Source of the DNA: Nonomuraea soli
GTDB lineage: Bacteria; Actinomycetota; Actinomycetes; Streptosporangiales; Streptosporangiaceae
Assembly: GCF_013761175.1 (NCBI RefSeq)
Contig: NZ_JACDUR010000001.1
Span: forward strand, 496,001-560,000
Reading direction: 5' to 3'
DNA length: 64,000 nt
Shown in pieces: positions 52,401 to 60,684 of the stretch (position 1 is the stretch's first letter; the number at the start of each line of letters is the position of its first letter). The notes beneath the pieces were generated by a model. The model was not told where the DNA came from. It saw nothing but the letters and a program-made list of their open reading frames with translations, and did not search any database. The position numbers and the translations under genes were made by a program.

Positions 52401-53268
52401 CGGGGAACGTCGTCGGCTGCGCGGTCGGCTCCGGCGTGGGCTGCGGCCGCGGCGGCTCCTCCTCCCGCTCGGCCTTCTTGCTCGGCTTCTTCGCCGAGCA
52501 CTGCACCGTGCAGCCCGGCGTCTCGCCGACCTTGCCGCGCAACTCGAACGTCTCGTGCCGGGGCGAGAACGTCGCGTTCCCCTCCCGCCACGCGTCGAGG
52601 TAGTTCCACGGGTTGACCATGCCCCGCCGCACCCACCAGTAGGCGGGCCCGGTCTTCCACGAGATCGCGAAGTACAGGTTCGGCGCGGTGTCACGAGCGT
52701 TGCCGGTGTTGCCCACCGTGCCCAGCCGCTGCCCCGCCTTGACCTTCACCCCGGGCCGGACCCCCTCGTCGATGGTGTCGAGATGCCCGCCGAGATAGCG
52801 CACCCCGTCCTCACCGATGATCGTGACGAACCGCCCCTCCCGCGTGGCGCCCGCATCGACGCTCGGCTTCCACCGGTTCTGCAGGTTCACCTCGTCGACG
52901 ACCCCGTCGACGGGCGAGACGAACGCGCACCCGCGCCCCGCCCAGATGGTCGTCTTCGGCAGCACGAGCAGCCTCTTCTGGTAGCTCGTGCTGCACCCCT
53001 TGACGGGGAAGACGTAGGAGTACTTGGAGAGCTTGGGCGGCGGCACCTTCACCGGCTCCTCGGCGGGCGGCTTGATCGCCCCCGCCTGGTGCTCGCTGGT
53101 CGGCACCGTCGTCGCCGTCGTCTCCGGGATCGTCGCCGTCACCGACGGGCTCGCCACGGGCGGCGTCTCCGGGGGCTTGGTGGCCACCCCGGCCACGCCC
53201 GTGCCCTGGGCACACGCGCTGCTGAGCAGCAACACAGCCGCAAGTCCGCCTATATGCCCCGATCGCAT
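52396..53268 (-). CDS. M23 (LytM)-like lipoprotein with degenerate zinc site
   Basis: A 290-residue lipoprotein with signal peptide and lipobox LLSSAC (Cys19), a Thr/Pro-rich linker (about 25-80), and an M23-like beta domain. The core FVSPVDGVVDEV, RYLGGHLDTI and VKAGQRLGTVGNTGNA follows the family, but the Zn ligands are missing. Where active enzymes have HxGxD the sequence reads TIWAGRGC, and the final HLHF reads NLYF. It is therefore likely to be non-catalytic, perhaps an activator or scaffold as EnvC is. Start ATG 53268 gives a normal signal peptide; the upstream in-frame ATG 53301 does not. Confidence 0.82.
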   Translation of the reverse strand: MRSGHIGGLAAVLLLSSACAQGTGVAGVATKPPETPPVASPSVTATIPETTATTVPTSEHQAGAIKPPAEEPVKVPPPKLSKYSYVFPVKGCSTSYQKRLLVLPKTTIWAGRGCAFVSPVDGVVDEVNLQNRWKPSVDAGATREGRFVTIIGEDGVRYLGGHLDTIDEGVRPGVKVKAGQRLGTVGNTGNARDTAPNLYFAISWKTGPAYWWVRRGMVNPWNYLDAWREGNATFSPRHETFELRGKVGETPGCTVQCSAKKPSKKAEREEEPPRPQPTPEPTAQPTTFPA

Positions 53269-53689
53269 GGTCCTCACCTGTGTCACCGTATCGAACGACA
53301 ACCTTTACCTTTGTAGCCGACTTGGGGACAGGTCATGACCTCTTTGACTGTTTCACCCTCATCTCCTCGGCCCACCCATGGCTCACCTCCGGGGTCACCC
53401 GCCTGCCGCCCACCCGGAAGGCGCTCGCTCCGCTCGCACGCCCTCCTCGGCCCGGGCTGCGCCCGGGCACACCCAGCTGGGGCGGGCTCGGGGCGGGGAT
53501 TGATTGGCGCCTGGGGGCGGATGGTTTGTGGGCCATTGCCGTGGAGTTGAGAGCGTGGCCAAGCCGTACCTGACCTTGACATCGGTGTTGGGTGCTTGAG
53601 GCCGGGGGTTGGGGTCCCACTCCGCCATCGGAGGCCAGCCGCCGGTCACCCCATTGACCTCCGGCCAGAGGAGGGGCCCGGTCGAGCCC
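53269..53689. other. 421-bp non-coding gap between dnaG and the M23 gene
   Basis: Frames in this stretch lack coding character and overlap each other on both strands. A compact hairpin GCCCGGGC-TGC-GCCCGGGC lies at 53450-53468 without a T-run. A TTGACA hexamer occurs at 53574-53579 without a convincing -10 partner. I found no tRNA T-loop sequence in either orientation. It must contain the promoter of the M23 gene near its left edge. Confidence 0.4.
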
Positions 53690-55531
53690 CTAACTCCCCG
53701 CAGCCCGCTCCCTGAGCACCCGGCGCTGCTGCTCCAGCGCCACCAGCTCCCCGAACAGCCGGTTGTACTCCGCCTGCTCGTCGACCGGATTCAGCCGCTG
53801 CATCCGCGACTTCGCCTGCGCGATGGCCCGGTCGACGGCCACGGCCTCGATGGCCGCGAGCATGGCCGAGCCGTACCTCTCCTCCACGTGCGACTCGGCC
53901 CGGATGGGGTCGACTGCGAATCGCGTGATCAACCCCCGCGCCGCCTCGTCGGGCGCCTCGGCCAGCAGCGCGTCGACCCACTCGCGCCCGCCGTGCCCGG
54001 CCCGGTCCATCCCGCCCGCCGCGACGATGATCTTGTGTACCGCCACATGGTCGGGCGCCGTGAACGCGTCGGGTTCCAGCGTGTCGAACCGCGGCCCCAG
54101 CAGTGCGGGCCGCTGGACGGCCAGCTTGATCAGCTCGGCCTCCACCCGCACGTGCGGGTCGACGGGCGCCTGCCGTGGTGCCCGTTGCGGGCGGCCGGCC
54201 TGGGCGTTGCCCACCTCGGCGATGCGCTGCATGACGAACCGTTCGTCCATGAAGCCCAGCCACCGGTCGAGGTCGATGGCGTAGCGCTTGCGCAGCCCGA
54301 CGTCCTTGATGCCCGCCACGATCGGGGCCGCGGCGTCGAGCGCGGCGATCTTCCCCTCGTTGCTGCGCAGGTCGTAGCGGCGGATGGTGCTGCGGATGGC
54401 GAACTGGAACAGCGGCTCGCGCGACGCGATCAGGTCGCGCACCGCCGCGTCGCCCTGCTTGACCCGCAGGTCGCAGGGGTCGAGCCCGTCGGCCTGCACG
54501 GCGACGTAGGTCTGCGTGACGAACTTCTGCTCGTCGGCGAACGCCCGCAGCGCCGCCTTCTGTCCCGCCTCGTCGCCGTCGAAGGTGAAGATCACCTCGC
54601 CGCGGAACTCGGCCTGGTCGAGCAGGAAGCGCCGCAGTACCTTGATGTGCTCTTCGCCGAAGGCGGTGCCGCACGTGGCCACCGCGGTCGGCACGCCCGA
54701 CAGATGGCAGGCCATCACGTCGGTGTACCCCTCGACGATCACCGCCTGCAGGCGCTTGGAGATCTCCCGCTTGGCCAGGTCGATGCCGTACAGCACCTGC
54801 GACTTCTTGTAGAGCGGCGACTCCGGCGTGTTCAGGTACTTGGGCCCGTCGTCGGAGTCGAGCAGCTTGCGCGCGCCGAACCCGATCACGTCGCCGGTGG
54901 CGTCGCGAATCGGCCACATCAGCCGCCCGCGGAACCGGTCCATCGGACCCCGGCGCCCCTCCTTGGCCAGCCCGCCCTTGACGATCTCGTCGGCGGTGAA
55001 CCCCCGCGCCAGAAGGTGGCGGGTCAGCCCTTCCCACTCGTTGGGGGAGTATCCGACCCCGAAGATCTCGGCGTCGGCCCGCTCGAAGCCGCGCTCGGAC
55101 AGGAACTTGCGTCCCGGCGCCGCGTCGGGCGCCACGAGCCGCTCCATGTAGAACTCCGCGGCCACCTTGTGCGCTTCGACCAGCCGGGCCCGCTCGCCGT
55201 GGTCGCGTTTGGGTACGTAGCCGCCCTGTTCGTACTGCAGCTGGATGCCCGCCCGCTGGGCCAGCCGCTCGACGGCCTCGGTGAAGGAGAGGTGGTCGAT
55301 CTCCTCGACGAACTTGATGACGTCGCCGCCCGCCTGGCAGCCGAAGCAGAAGTACATGCCGCGTTCGGGGGTGACGTTGAACGACGGGCTCTTCTCGTCG
55401 TGGAAGGGGCACAGGCCCTTCAGGTTGCCGCCCCCGGCGTTGCGGAGCTGCACGTAGTCACCGACGACCGAGTCGATCGGGGAGCGTTCACGAACTAGTG
55501 CGATATCGACGTCACGGATCCGGCCTGCCAC
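53690..55531 (-). CDS. dnaG: DNA primase
   Basis: A 613-residue primase. The CHC2 zinc finger appears as GLCPFHDEKSPSF...FCFGC, the RNA-polymerase domain has GFGARKL and KYLNTPES, and the Toprim site has VIVEGYTDVMACH and FTFDGDEAG. The C-terminal helicase-interaction domain (about 450-613) is diverged, as usual in actinobacteria. I use GTG 55531 (protein begins AGRIRDVDIALVRERSP) because related DnaG proteins start here; the upstream in-frame ATG 55573 is less likely. It synthesises RNA primers at the replication fork. Confidence 0.96.
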   Translation of the reverse strand: MAGRIRDVDIALVRERSPIDSVVGDYVQLRNAGGGNLKGLCPFHDEKSPSFNVTPERGMYFCFGCQAGGDVIKFVEEIDHLSFTEAVERLAQRAGIQLQYEQGGYVPKRDHGERARLVEAHKVAAEFYMERLVAPDAAPGRKFLSERGFERADAEIFGVGYSPNEWEGLTRHLLARGFTADEIVKGGLAKEGRRGPMDRFRGRLMWPIRDATGDVIGFGARKLLDSDDGPKYLNTPESPLYKKSQVLYGIDLAKREISKRLQAVIVEGYTDVMACHLSGVPTAVATCGTAFGEEHIKVLRRFLLDQAEFRGEVIFTFDGDEAGQKAALRAFADEQKFVTQTYVAVQADGLDPCDLRVKQGDAAVRDLIASREPLFQFAIRSTIRRYDLRSNEGKIAALDAAAPIVAGIKDVGLRKRYAIDLDRWLGFMDERFVMQRIAEVGNAQAGRPQRAPRQAPVDPHVRVEAELIKLAVQRPALLGPRFDTLEPDAFTAPDHVAVHKIIVAAGGMDRAGHGGREWVDALLAEAPDEAARGLITRFAVDPIRAESHVEERYGSAMLAAIEAVAVDRAIAQAKSRMQRLNPVDEQAEYNRLFGELVALEQQRRVLRERAAGS

Positions 55532-55609
55532 GCCAGCGAGTCTATTGGCCCCAGGCGACAGATTCCGACCCATCCGGTACGGCCTGGCATACGCGCAGGA
55601 CGCGTGGCC

Positions 55610-56044
55610 TCAGTCGAGGCAGAACTCGTTCCCCTCCACGTCCTGCATCACGATGCAGGACTCGTTCACCCCGTCCGCCTCCAGCAGCCGGACCCGCACC
55701 GCGCCCAGCTCCACGAGCCGCGCGCACTCGGCCTCCAGGACGGCCAGGCGTTCCGCGCCCACGAGCCCGGTTCCGGCGCGGACGTCGAGGTGCACCCGGT
55801 TCTTGGCGACCTTGCCCTCGGGCACCCGCTGGAAGTACAGGCGAGGCCCCACCCCGGTGGGGTCGCTGCACGCGAACCATGATCCGCGCTCCTCCGGGGG
55901 CAGGGTGCGCGCGTGGTCGTCCCAGGTGTCGAATCCCTCGGGCGGGGGCGGGGGGACGTATCCCAGCACCTCGCACCAGAAGCGGGCGACCCGCTCGGGC
56001 TGCGCGCAATCGAACGTGACCTGGACCTGCTTCACTGACGGCAT
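55610..56044 (-). CDS. VOC/glyoxalase-like protein
   Basis: A 144-residue single-chain vicinal-oxygen-chelate protein with two beta-alpha-beta halves: VKQVQVTFDCAQPERVARFWCEVLGY at the N-terminus and NRVHLDVRAG plus MQDVEGNEFCLD in the second half. Metal-ligand-like His and Glu residues are seen in the second half, while the first position is Thr/Asp-like. Proteins of this subtype are often annotated as glyoxalase or bleomycin-resistance-like without known substrate. It lies 78 bp upstream of dnaG on the same strand. Confidence 0.8.
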   Translation of the reverse strand: MPSVKQVQVTFDCAQPERVARFWCEVLGYVPPPPPEGFDTWDDHARTLPPEERGSWFACSDPTGVGPRLYFQRVPEGKVAKNRVHLDVRAGTGLVGAERLAVLEAECARLVELGAVRVRLLEADGVNESCIVMQDVEGNEFCLD

Positions 56045-56063
56045 CGTTCCACGTTAGCCGGGT

Positions 56064-56549
56064 TCATTCGTCCTCCAGCCGGCGGGTGGCCACGTCGCCG
56101 GCTTCGGTGGTGCGGCGCAGGAAGGTGGCGATCAGTTCGAGCTCGGACTCGGTGTAGTCCGCGCAGATCTGTTCCATCTGCTGGTTCATGCCCGAGAAGA
56201 GCTGGTACAGCTCCGCGTTGCGCTCCTTGCGCGCCCGGATGGTGACGGCACGCCTGTCGGGGCTGTCCGGGTCGCGTTCGCGGGTGATCCAGCCGCCGCG
56301 CTGCAGGCGGTCGAGGACGCCGGTCATGGTCGCCGGGTGCAGCCCGGCGCGGCGGGCCAGGGCGCTGGGGGTCAGCGGGCCGTACCTGTTGAGCAGGTCG
56401 ACGCAGTTCCAGTCGACGTCCTTGAGCTCGGCGCGGGCGCCGAAGCGGCGGTTGAGGAGCGACAGCTGGATGTTGAGGTCGCGCAGGGCCTCGCGGACGT
56501 CGGTCACGAGCCTGCGGCGGTCCCTGGAGCCGGGTGTTACGTAGCTCAT
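56064..56549 (-). CDS. MarR-family transcriptional regulator
   Basis: A 161-residue winged-helix regulator: WNCVDLLNRYGPLTPSALARRAGLHPATMTGVLDRLQRGGWITRERDPDSPDRRAVTI covers the wHTH and wing, with a long helix on each side for dimerisation. ATG 56549 is the likely start, with only 37 bp to the divergent NmrA-like start at 56587. It probably represses that gene and itself through the repeats in between. Ligand unknown. Confidence 0.88.
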   Translation of the reverse strand: MSYVTPGSRDRRRLVTDVREALRDLNIQLSLLNRRFGARAELKDVDWNCVDLLNRYGPLTPSALARRAGLHPATMTGVLDRLQRGGWITRERDPDSPDRRAVTIRARKERNAELYQLFSGMNQQMEQICADYTESELELIATFLRRTTEAGDVATRRLEDE

Positions 56550-56550
56550 A

Positions 56551-56596
56551 TTGTATGACTCTCGTATTAAGTCGTATGGTTTCCATATGATACGAC
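56551..56596. promoter_or_regulatory. Candidate MarR operator with inverted GTCGTAT/ATACGAC
   Basis: GTCGTAT (56571-56577) and ATACGAC (56590-56596) form an inverted repeat with 12 bp between. A related TTGTATGAC (56551-56559) and CTCGTATT (56560-56567) lie beside the MarR start. The repeats span the whole region between the divergent starts. The segment is A/T-rich compared with its surroundings. Confidence 0.55.
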
Positions 56597-57486
56597 ACAC
56601 GGAAGAGCTCGTCCTGGTCACCGGAGCCACCGGCCTGGTGGGACGGCCGCTGGTGGATCTGCTGCTCGCGCAAGGGGTCCGCGTCCGGGCCGTCAGCCGG
56701 CGGCCCGAGGAGGCCGGGCTGCCCGACAAGGTGGACGTCGTCGCGCCAGGGGCCGGGATGTTCGAGGGGGTGGGCAGGGTGTTCCTCAACCCCCGGGCCG
56801 TGGGGCTGGAGGCGGCGGAGTTCCTCGCCGAGGCCCGCAGGGCCGGCGCCGCCCGGGTGGTGGCGATGTCCGCGCTCAACGTCGACCACCCGCTGGAGCA
56901 GCAGCCCTCACGGCAGCGCGGAGACTTCAACAAGGAGAGCGAGCAGGCGGCCGTCGCCTCGGGGCTGGACTGGTGCGCGCTGCGGTCCGGCTACTACGCG
57001 GTCAACACCGTCAGCCAGTGGGGGGCGCAGATCCGGGCCGGCGACGTGGTGCGCAGCCCGTTCCCGGAGGCGGCGTGGGCGCCTCTGCACGAGCGGGACC
57101 TGGCCGAGGTGGCGGCGCGTGCCCTGCTCGGCGACGAACTGCTGGGACGGCGGCCGGTGCTCACCGGGCCCAGGGCGCTGACGCAGCAGGAGATGATCGA
57201 GGCCATCGGGACGGCGGCCGGCAGGCCGCTGCGGTATCAGGCGGTCCCGGCGGAGGCGGCCGAGCAGGGGCTCGTGCGCCAGGGGTTCTCCGAGGGGGCG
57301 GCCCGGGGGTTCATCGCGATGCAGGGACTGTCATACCTGCAGCCGGGGCTGGTCTCGCCCGAGGTGGAGGAGATTCTCGGGCGGCCGGGACTGGGGTTCG
57401 AACAGTGGGCCGCCGAGCACGCGGCGGACTTTGACCGGGCGATTCCGGCGCATGCCGTACGTGATCCGCGCGGCCCTAAACGATGA
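56587..57486 (+). CDS. NmrA-like NAD(P)-binding protein
   Basis: A 299-residue atypical short-chain dehydrogenase of the NmrA/NAD(P)H-binding type. LVTGATGLVGRPLVDLLLAQG is the dinucleotide-binding motif; RVVAMSALNVDHP and LRSGYYAVN follow in family order. Members act as redox sensors or as quinone/NAD(P)H oxidoreductases (QOR2-like). ATG 56587 lies inside the operator repeat and has no clear ribosome-binding site, so the mRNA may be leaderless. It is divergent from the MarR gene that probably controls it. Confidence 0.85.
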   Translation: MIRHTEELVLVTGATGLVGRPLVDLLLAQGVRVRAVSRRPEEAGLPDKVDVVAPGAGMFEGVGRVFLNPRAVGLEAAEFLAEARRAGAARVVAMSALNVDHPLEQQPSRQRGDFNKESEQAAVASGLDWCALRSGYYAVNTVSQWGAQIRAGDVVRSPFPEAAWAPLHERDLAEVAARALLGDELLGRRPVLTGPRALTQQEMIEAIGTAAGRPLRYQAVPAEAAEQGLVRQGFSEGAARGFIAMQGLSYLQPGLVSPEVEEILGRPGLGFEQWAAEHAADFDRAIPAHAVRDPRGPKR

Positions 57487-57712
57487 TCTCTATCGCCATT
57501 CCCTGTCGACCGGAGGAGAATGCGGAAGAACGCACGCACCAAGGCCGCCCTGGCCGCTCTGACCTCGGACGACCGCGCAATAGGCATTACTTTCCTGATC
57601 AAACTCCGGCCAAACCTTGCCCAGATATCAATTTGGTAATGATGCAGGGCTTACCTTCTGTGACAAAAATAGGTCTGCCATTTTCACTTACCAATACTGC
57701 AGACTGTGTCCC

Positions 57713-58861
57713 GTGGGTGCATCGGTGCTGCCAAGTGGACCGCCTTCGGTAGATCAGGTGGCGGACCTCGTCGCGAAAGGAAGGGAGCGCGGAAGCGTAA
57801 CCGTCGATGACGTCGCAGCCGCGCTTGACCGATCCGAGCTTCCCTCCGACGCGCTGGAGCGTGTCGTGCGGATGCTCGCCGAGAACGGCGTGGAGGTGCT
57901 CGAGCCTCAGGGCGACGAGGACGTCGTCCGCGCCGATGAGGAGGACGTAGGCAAGCGGGCGCCGACCAGCGACCTGGTCCGTATCTACCTCAGGGAGATC
58001 GGCAGGGTCCCGCTGCTCACCGCCGAGGAGGAGGTGGAACTCGCCAAATCGATCGAGGCCGGACTCTTCGCCGAGGACAAGCTCGGCGGCGGTGTCTCAC
58101 GGCTGGCCTTCCCGGAGTTCAGGGAACTCGTGTGGGAGGGAACCAGGGCCAAGCAGCGGCTGATCGAGGCCAACCTGCGGCTCGTCGTCTCCATCGCCAA
58201 GCGCTACGTCGGGCGCGGCATGCTCTTCCTGGACCTGATCCAGGAGGGCAACCTCGGCCTGATCCGCGCGGTGGAGAAGTTCGACTACACCAAGGGCTAC
58301 AAGTTCTCCACCTATGCCACGTGGTGGATCCGCCAGGCGATCACGCGAGCGATAGCGGATCAGGCGAGGACCATCCGGATCCCCGTGCACATGGTGGAGA
58401 CGATCAACAAGCTGGTCCGGGTGCAGCGGCAGCTGCATCAGGACTACGGCCGCGAGCCGACGCCCGAGGAGATCGCGAAGGAGATGGACCTTCCGGTCGA
58501 CCGCGTGGTGGAGATCCAGCGCATCGCGCAGGAGCCGGTCTCGCTGCAGTCGCCCATCGGTGAAGAGGACTCCGACCTCGGTGACTTCATCGAGGACGCC
58601 GATGCCGTCGTACCCATGGAGGCCGCGGCCTTCATCATGCTGCAGGATCAGCTCGACGACATCCTGGCCACGCTCTCCGACCGTGAGCAGCGCATCATCC
58701 AGTTGCGCTTCGGGCTGGCCGACGGCCATCCGCGGACGCTCGAAGAGGTCGGACGCGAGTTCGGCGTCACCCGCGAGCGCATCAGGCAGATCGAGTCCAA
58801 GACCCTGGCCAAGCTCCGGCATCCGACCAGGGCGCAGATGCTGCGCGACTACCTCGACTGA
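57713..58861 (+). CDS. Principal RNA polymerase sigma factor (RpoD/HrdB type)
   Basis: A 382-residue sigma-70 protein. A short region 1.1-like segment ([31 protein letters not shown]) precedes region 1.2 ([21 protein letters not shown]). Region 2 has [15 protein letters not shown] and [16 protein letters not shown], and region 4 has [15 protein letters not shown] with [20 protein letters not shown]. The full set of regions marks a primary or primary-like factor. GTG 57713 is the likely start but has no Shine-Dalgarno sequence; GTG 57725 is possible. It is followed by a strong terminator. The upstream 226-bp gap is A/T-richer and should carry its promoter. Confidence 0.92.
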   Translation: MGASVLPSGPPSVDQVADLVAKGRERGSVTVDDVAAALDRSELPSDALERVVRMLAENGVEVLEPQGDEDVVRADEEDVGKRAPTSDLVRIYLREIGRVPLLTAEEEVELAKSIEAGLFAEDKLGGGVSRLAFPEFRELVWEGTRAKQRLIEANLRLVVSIAKRYVGRGMLFLDLIQEGNLGLIRAVEKFDYTKGYKFSTYATWWIRQAITRAIADQARTIRIPVHMVETINKLVRVQRQLHQDYGREPTPEEIAKEMDLPVDRVVEIQRIAQEPVSLQSPIGEEDSDLGDFIEDADAVVPMEAAAFIMLQDQLDDILATLSDREQRIIQLRFGLADGHPRTLEEVGREFGVTRERIRQIESKTLAKLRHPTRAQMLRDYLD

Positions 58862-58883
58862 CGAGGCCGCCTCGACTGAGGGG

Positions 58884-58916
58884 GATCCCCCGGCCGCCAT
58901 GGCCGGGGGATCTTTT
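58884..58916 (+). terminator. Rho-independent terminator after the sigma factor gene
   Basis: GATCCCCCGGCC (58884-58895) and GGCCGGGGGATC (58901-58912) form a 12-bp perfect stem with a 5-nt loop, followed by TTTT. It begins 23 bp after the stop codon. Confidence 0.9.
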
Positions 58917-58926
58917 CGTCCCGGGC

Positions 58927-58989
58927 GCGCCCCTTCCCCGCGTGGCCCGTCCCGCGTGCGCCCCTTCCCCCGCGTGGCCCGCCCCGCGA
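58927..58989. repeat. About 31-bp tandem duplication
   Basis: GCGCCCCTTCCCCGCGTGGC and the following bases occur at 58927-58957 and again, with a few changes, at 58958-58989, just upstream of the histidine kinase start at 59001. It leaves little room for a ribosome-binding site there. Confidence 0.6.
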
Positions 58990-59000
58990 CAATCGGCCCT

Positions 59001-59918
59001 ATGCCGCCCCTCCCGCGCCGACGGTTACGACTCACCGCGCCAGGAGGCGCCGCCACCTTCCTCACCCTCCCGCGCCGCTGGTTGTGGCTCGCCGCCCTGG
59101 CCGGCGCCGCCGCCTGCCTCGCCCTCCTGACCCTCGCCCACCCTCTCCCCGCGGCCGCCCTGGCGGGTGTGGTGGCGGGCGCGCTGGGCACGCTGGCCGC
59201 CGCCCGCCGTACGCTCCTGGACAGGCAGGCGCAGACCGTCCGCCTGACCGCCCAGCTCCAGAGCCGCGCCGACCAGGTCAGCGCCCTCGGCCACGAGCTG
59301 AAGACGCCCCTGAGCACGATCAAGGCCGCCGCCGACATGCTCCAGGAGGGCACGCTGACCGGCAGGCAGGCCGACTTCCTGCGCATCATCGACCTGCAGT
59401 GCGCTCAGGTGATCCACCTGTGCGAGAGCCTGCTGATCCACGCCCGCCTGGAGTCGGGCCTGTTCGAGCCGGCCTTCGAGCAGGCGGACCTGAGCCGCCT
59501 GACCCGCGAGGTGGTCGCGGCGATGCGGCCGCTGTGCGCGCAGAACGACCAGCGCATCACCCTGGACACCCCGCAGGTCACACCCGAGGTGCGGGCCGAT
59601 CCGAGACTGCTGCAGGCGGCGGTGACGAACCTGCTGGCGAACGCGAGCCGCTTCACCACGGTCGGCGGGCGCATCGCCGTACGGGTCGCGGTGATCGACA
59701 CCGGCATCGCCCTCTACGTCACCGACGACGGCGCCGGCATGACCCGCGAGCAGCGCAGGGCGCTGTTCCGCCCGTTCGCCACCAGCCGGCCGCTCGGCGA
59801 CGGCACCGGGCTCGGGCTGGTCCTCACCAAGACGATCATCGAGCTCCACGGAGGCGCGATCATGGTCGACACCGCGGCGATGAAGGGCACGACCATCCTG
59901 GTCACGGTGCCCCGATGA
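59001..59918 (+). CDS. Sensor histidine kinase with membrane hairpin, no external sensor domain
   Basis: A 305-residue kinase. Two hydrophobic segments (about 27-46 and 50-67) are separated by only a few residues, so there is no external domain. A short linker then leads to HisKA with His98 (SALGHELKTPLSTI), and to the HATPase domain with NLLANASRFTT, VTDDGAGMT and DGTGLGLVLTK. Input may be intramembrane or cytoplasmic. Its stop overlaps the response regulator start (ATGA). Confidence 0.88.
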   Translation: MPPLPRRRLRLTAPGGAATFLTLPRRWLWLAALAGAAACLALLTLAHPLPAAALAGVVAGALGTLAAARRTLLDRQAQTVRLTAQLQSRADQVSALGHELKTPLSTIKAAADMLQEGTLTGRQADFLRIIDLQCAQVIHLCESLLIHARLESGLFEPAFEQADLSRLTREVVAAMRPLCAQNDQRITLDTPQVTPEVRADPRLLQAAVTNLLANASRFTTVGGRIAVRVAVIDTGIALYVTDDGAGMTREQRRALFRPFATSRPLGDGTGLGLVLTKTIIELHGGAIMVDTAAMKGTTILVTVPR

Positions 59919-60634
59919 GGCGGGCGGTGGTCCTCGTCGTCGACGACAACCCGCAGATGGCGATGATCGTCGCGATGGCCCTGGAGACGGCCGCCTTCGA
60001 CGTGCTGGTGGCGCACGACGGCGCCACCGCGCTCAACCTGCTGAACACCACCCGCGTCGACCTGGTGGTCCTCGACATCACGATGCCCGCGATGGACGGG
60101 CTGACCGTCCTGGGGATCATCCGCACCCGCTGGGCGCAGCTGCCGGTGATGTTCCTCACCGGCCGCGACAGCCCCGACGACGTGGTGGCCGGCCTGGAAC
60201 GGGGCGCCGACGACTACGTCGTCCTGCCCTTCCATCCGCGCGAGCTGACCCTGCGGGCCAAGGCCCTGGTACGGCGCAGCGGCCGCGACGACCGGGTCAT
60301 CCGCAACGGCAAGCTCACCATCGACCTGGCCGGGCGGGAGGCGTACCTGAACGGGCGGCGGCTGGAGCTGAGCGATCTCGACTTCGTCGTGCTGTCGATC
60401 CTGGGCAGGCATCGCGGCACCCCCGTGAAGTGGAGCGACCTGTGGGAGCAGGCCTGGCAGACCGTCGACCTGCACGGCGCCTACGACGTGGTGAAGTCGC
60501 AGATCTACCGGCTGCGCATGAAGCTGGCCGCGGTCGACCCCGGCACCGTCTACATCCGCACGATCAGGGGCGTCGGCTACCTGATGCCGATCTTCGGGGA
60601 GGGCGGCGGTGAAGGTGACGGCGGCCTCACCTAA
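59915..60634 (+). CDS. OmpR-family response regulator with altered receiver (Lys to Leu)
   Basis: A 239-residue regulator. Receiver acidic pair DD (10-11), phospho-acceptor Asp54 (VLDITMPAMDG) and Thr82 (FLTGRD) are present, but the conserved switch lysine is Leu104 (DDYVVLPFHPREL in place of VKPF). The winged-helix domain follows (LELSDLDFVVLSILGRHRG, DVVKSQIYRLRMKL, IRGVGYLM). It is paired with the kinase upstream. The transporter genes start 51 bp later and may be the target. Confidence 0.9.
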   Translation: MRRAVVLVVDDNPQMAMIVAMALETAAFDVLVAHDGATALNLLNTTRVDLVVLDITMPAMDGLTVLGIIRTRWAQLPVMFLTGRDSPDDVVAGLERGADDYVVLPFHPRELTLRAKALVRRSGRDDRVIRNGKLTIDLAGREAYLNGRRLELSDLDFVVLSILGRHRGTPVKWSDLWEQAWQTVDLHGAYDVVKSQIYRLRMKLAAVDPGTVYIRTIRGVGYLMPIFGEGGGEGDGGLT

Positions 60635-60684
60635 CCTCACCCGCCGTTCACCGCGGGCCCGGCGCGCGAATCTACCGTGAGGCC

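Noticed and set aside
53283..53649. Several overlapping frames of 70-100 codons in the gap between the M23 gene and dnaG
   Set aside because: Mutually overlapping on both strands with Pro/Arg/Ser-rich translations and no start signals.
57483..57752. Small plus-strand frame (89 codons) in the gap before the sigma factor gene
   Set aside because: Overlaps the likely sigma factor start in another frame, composition is not protein-like and no ribosome-binding site is seen.
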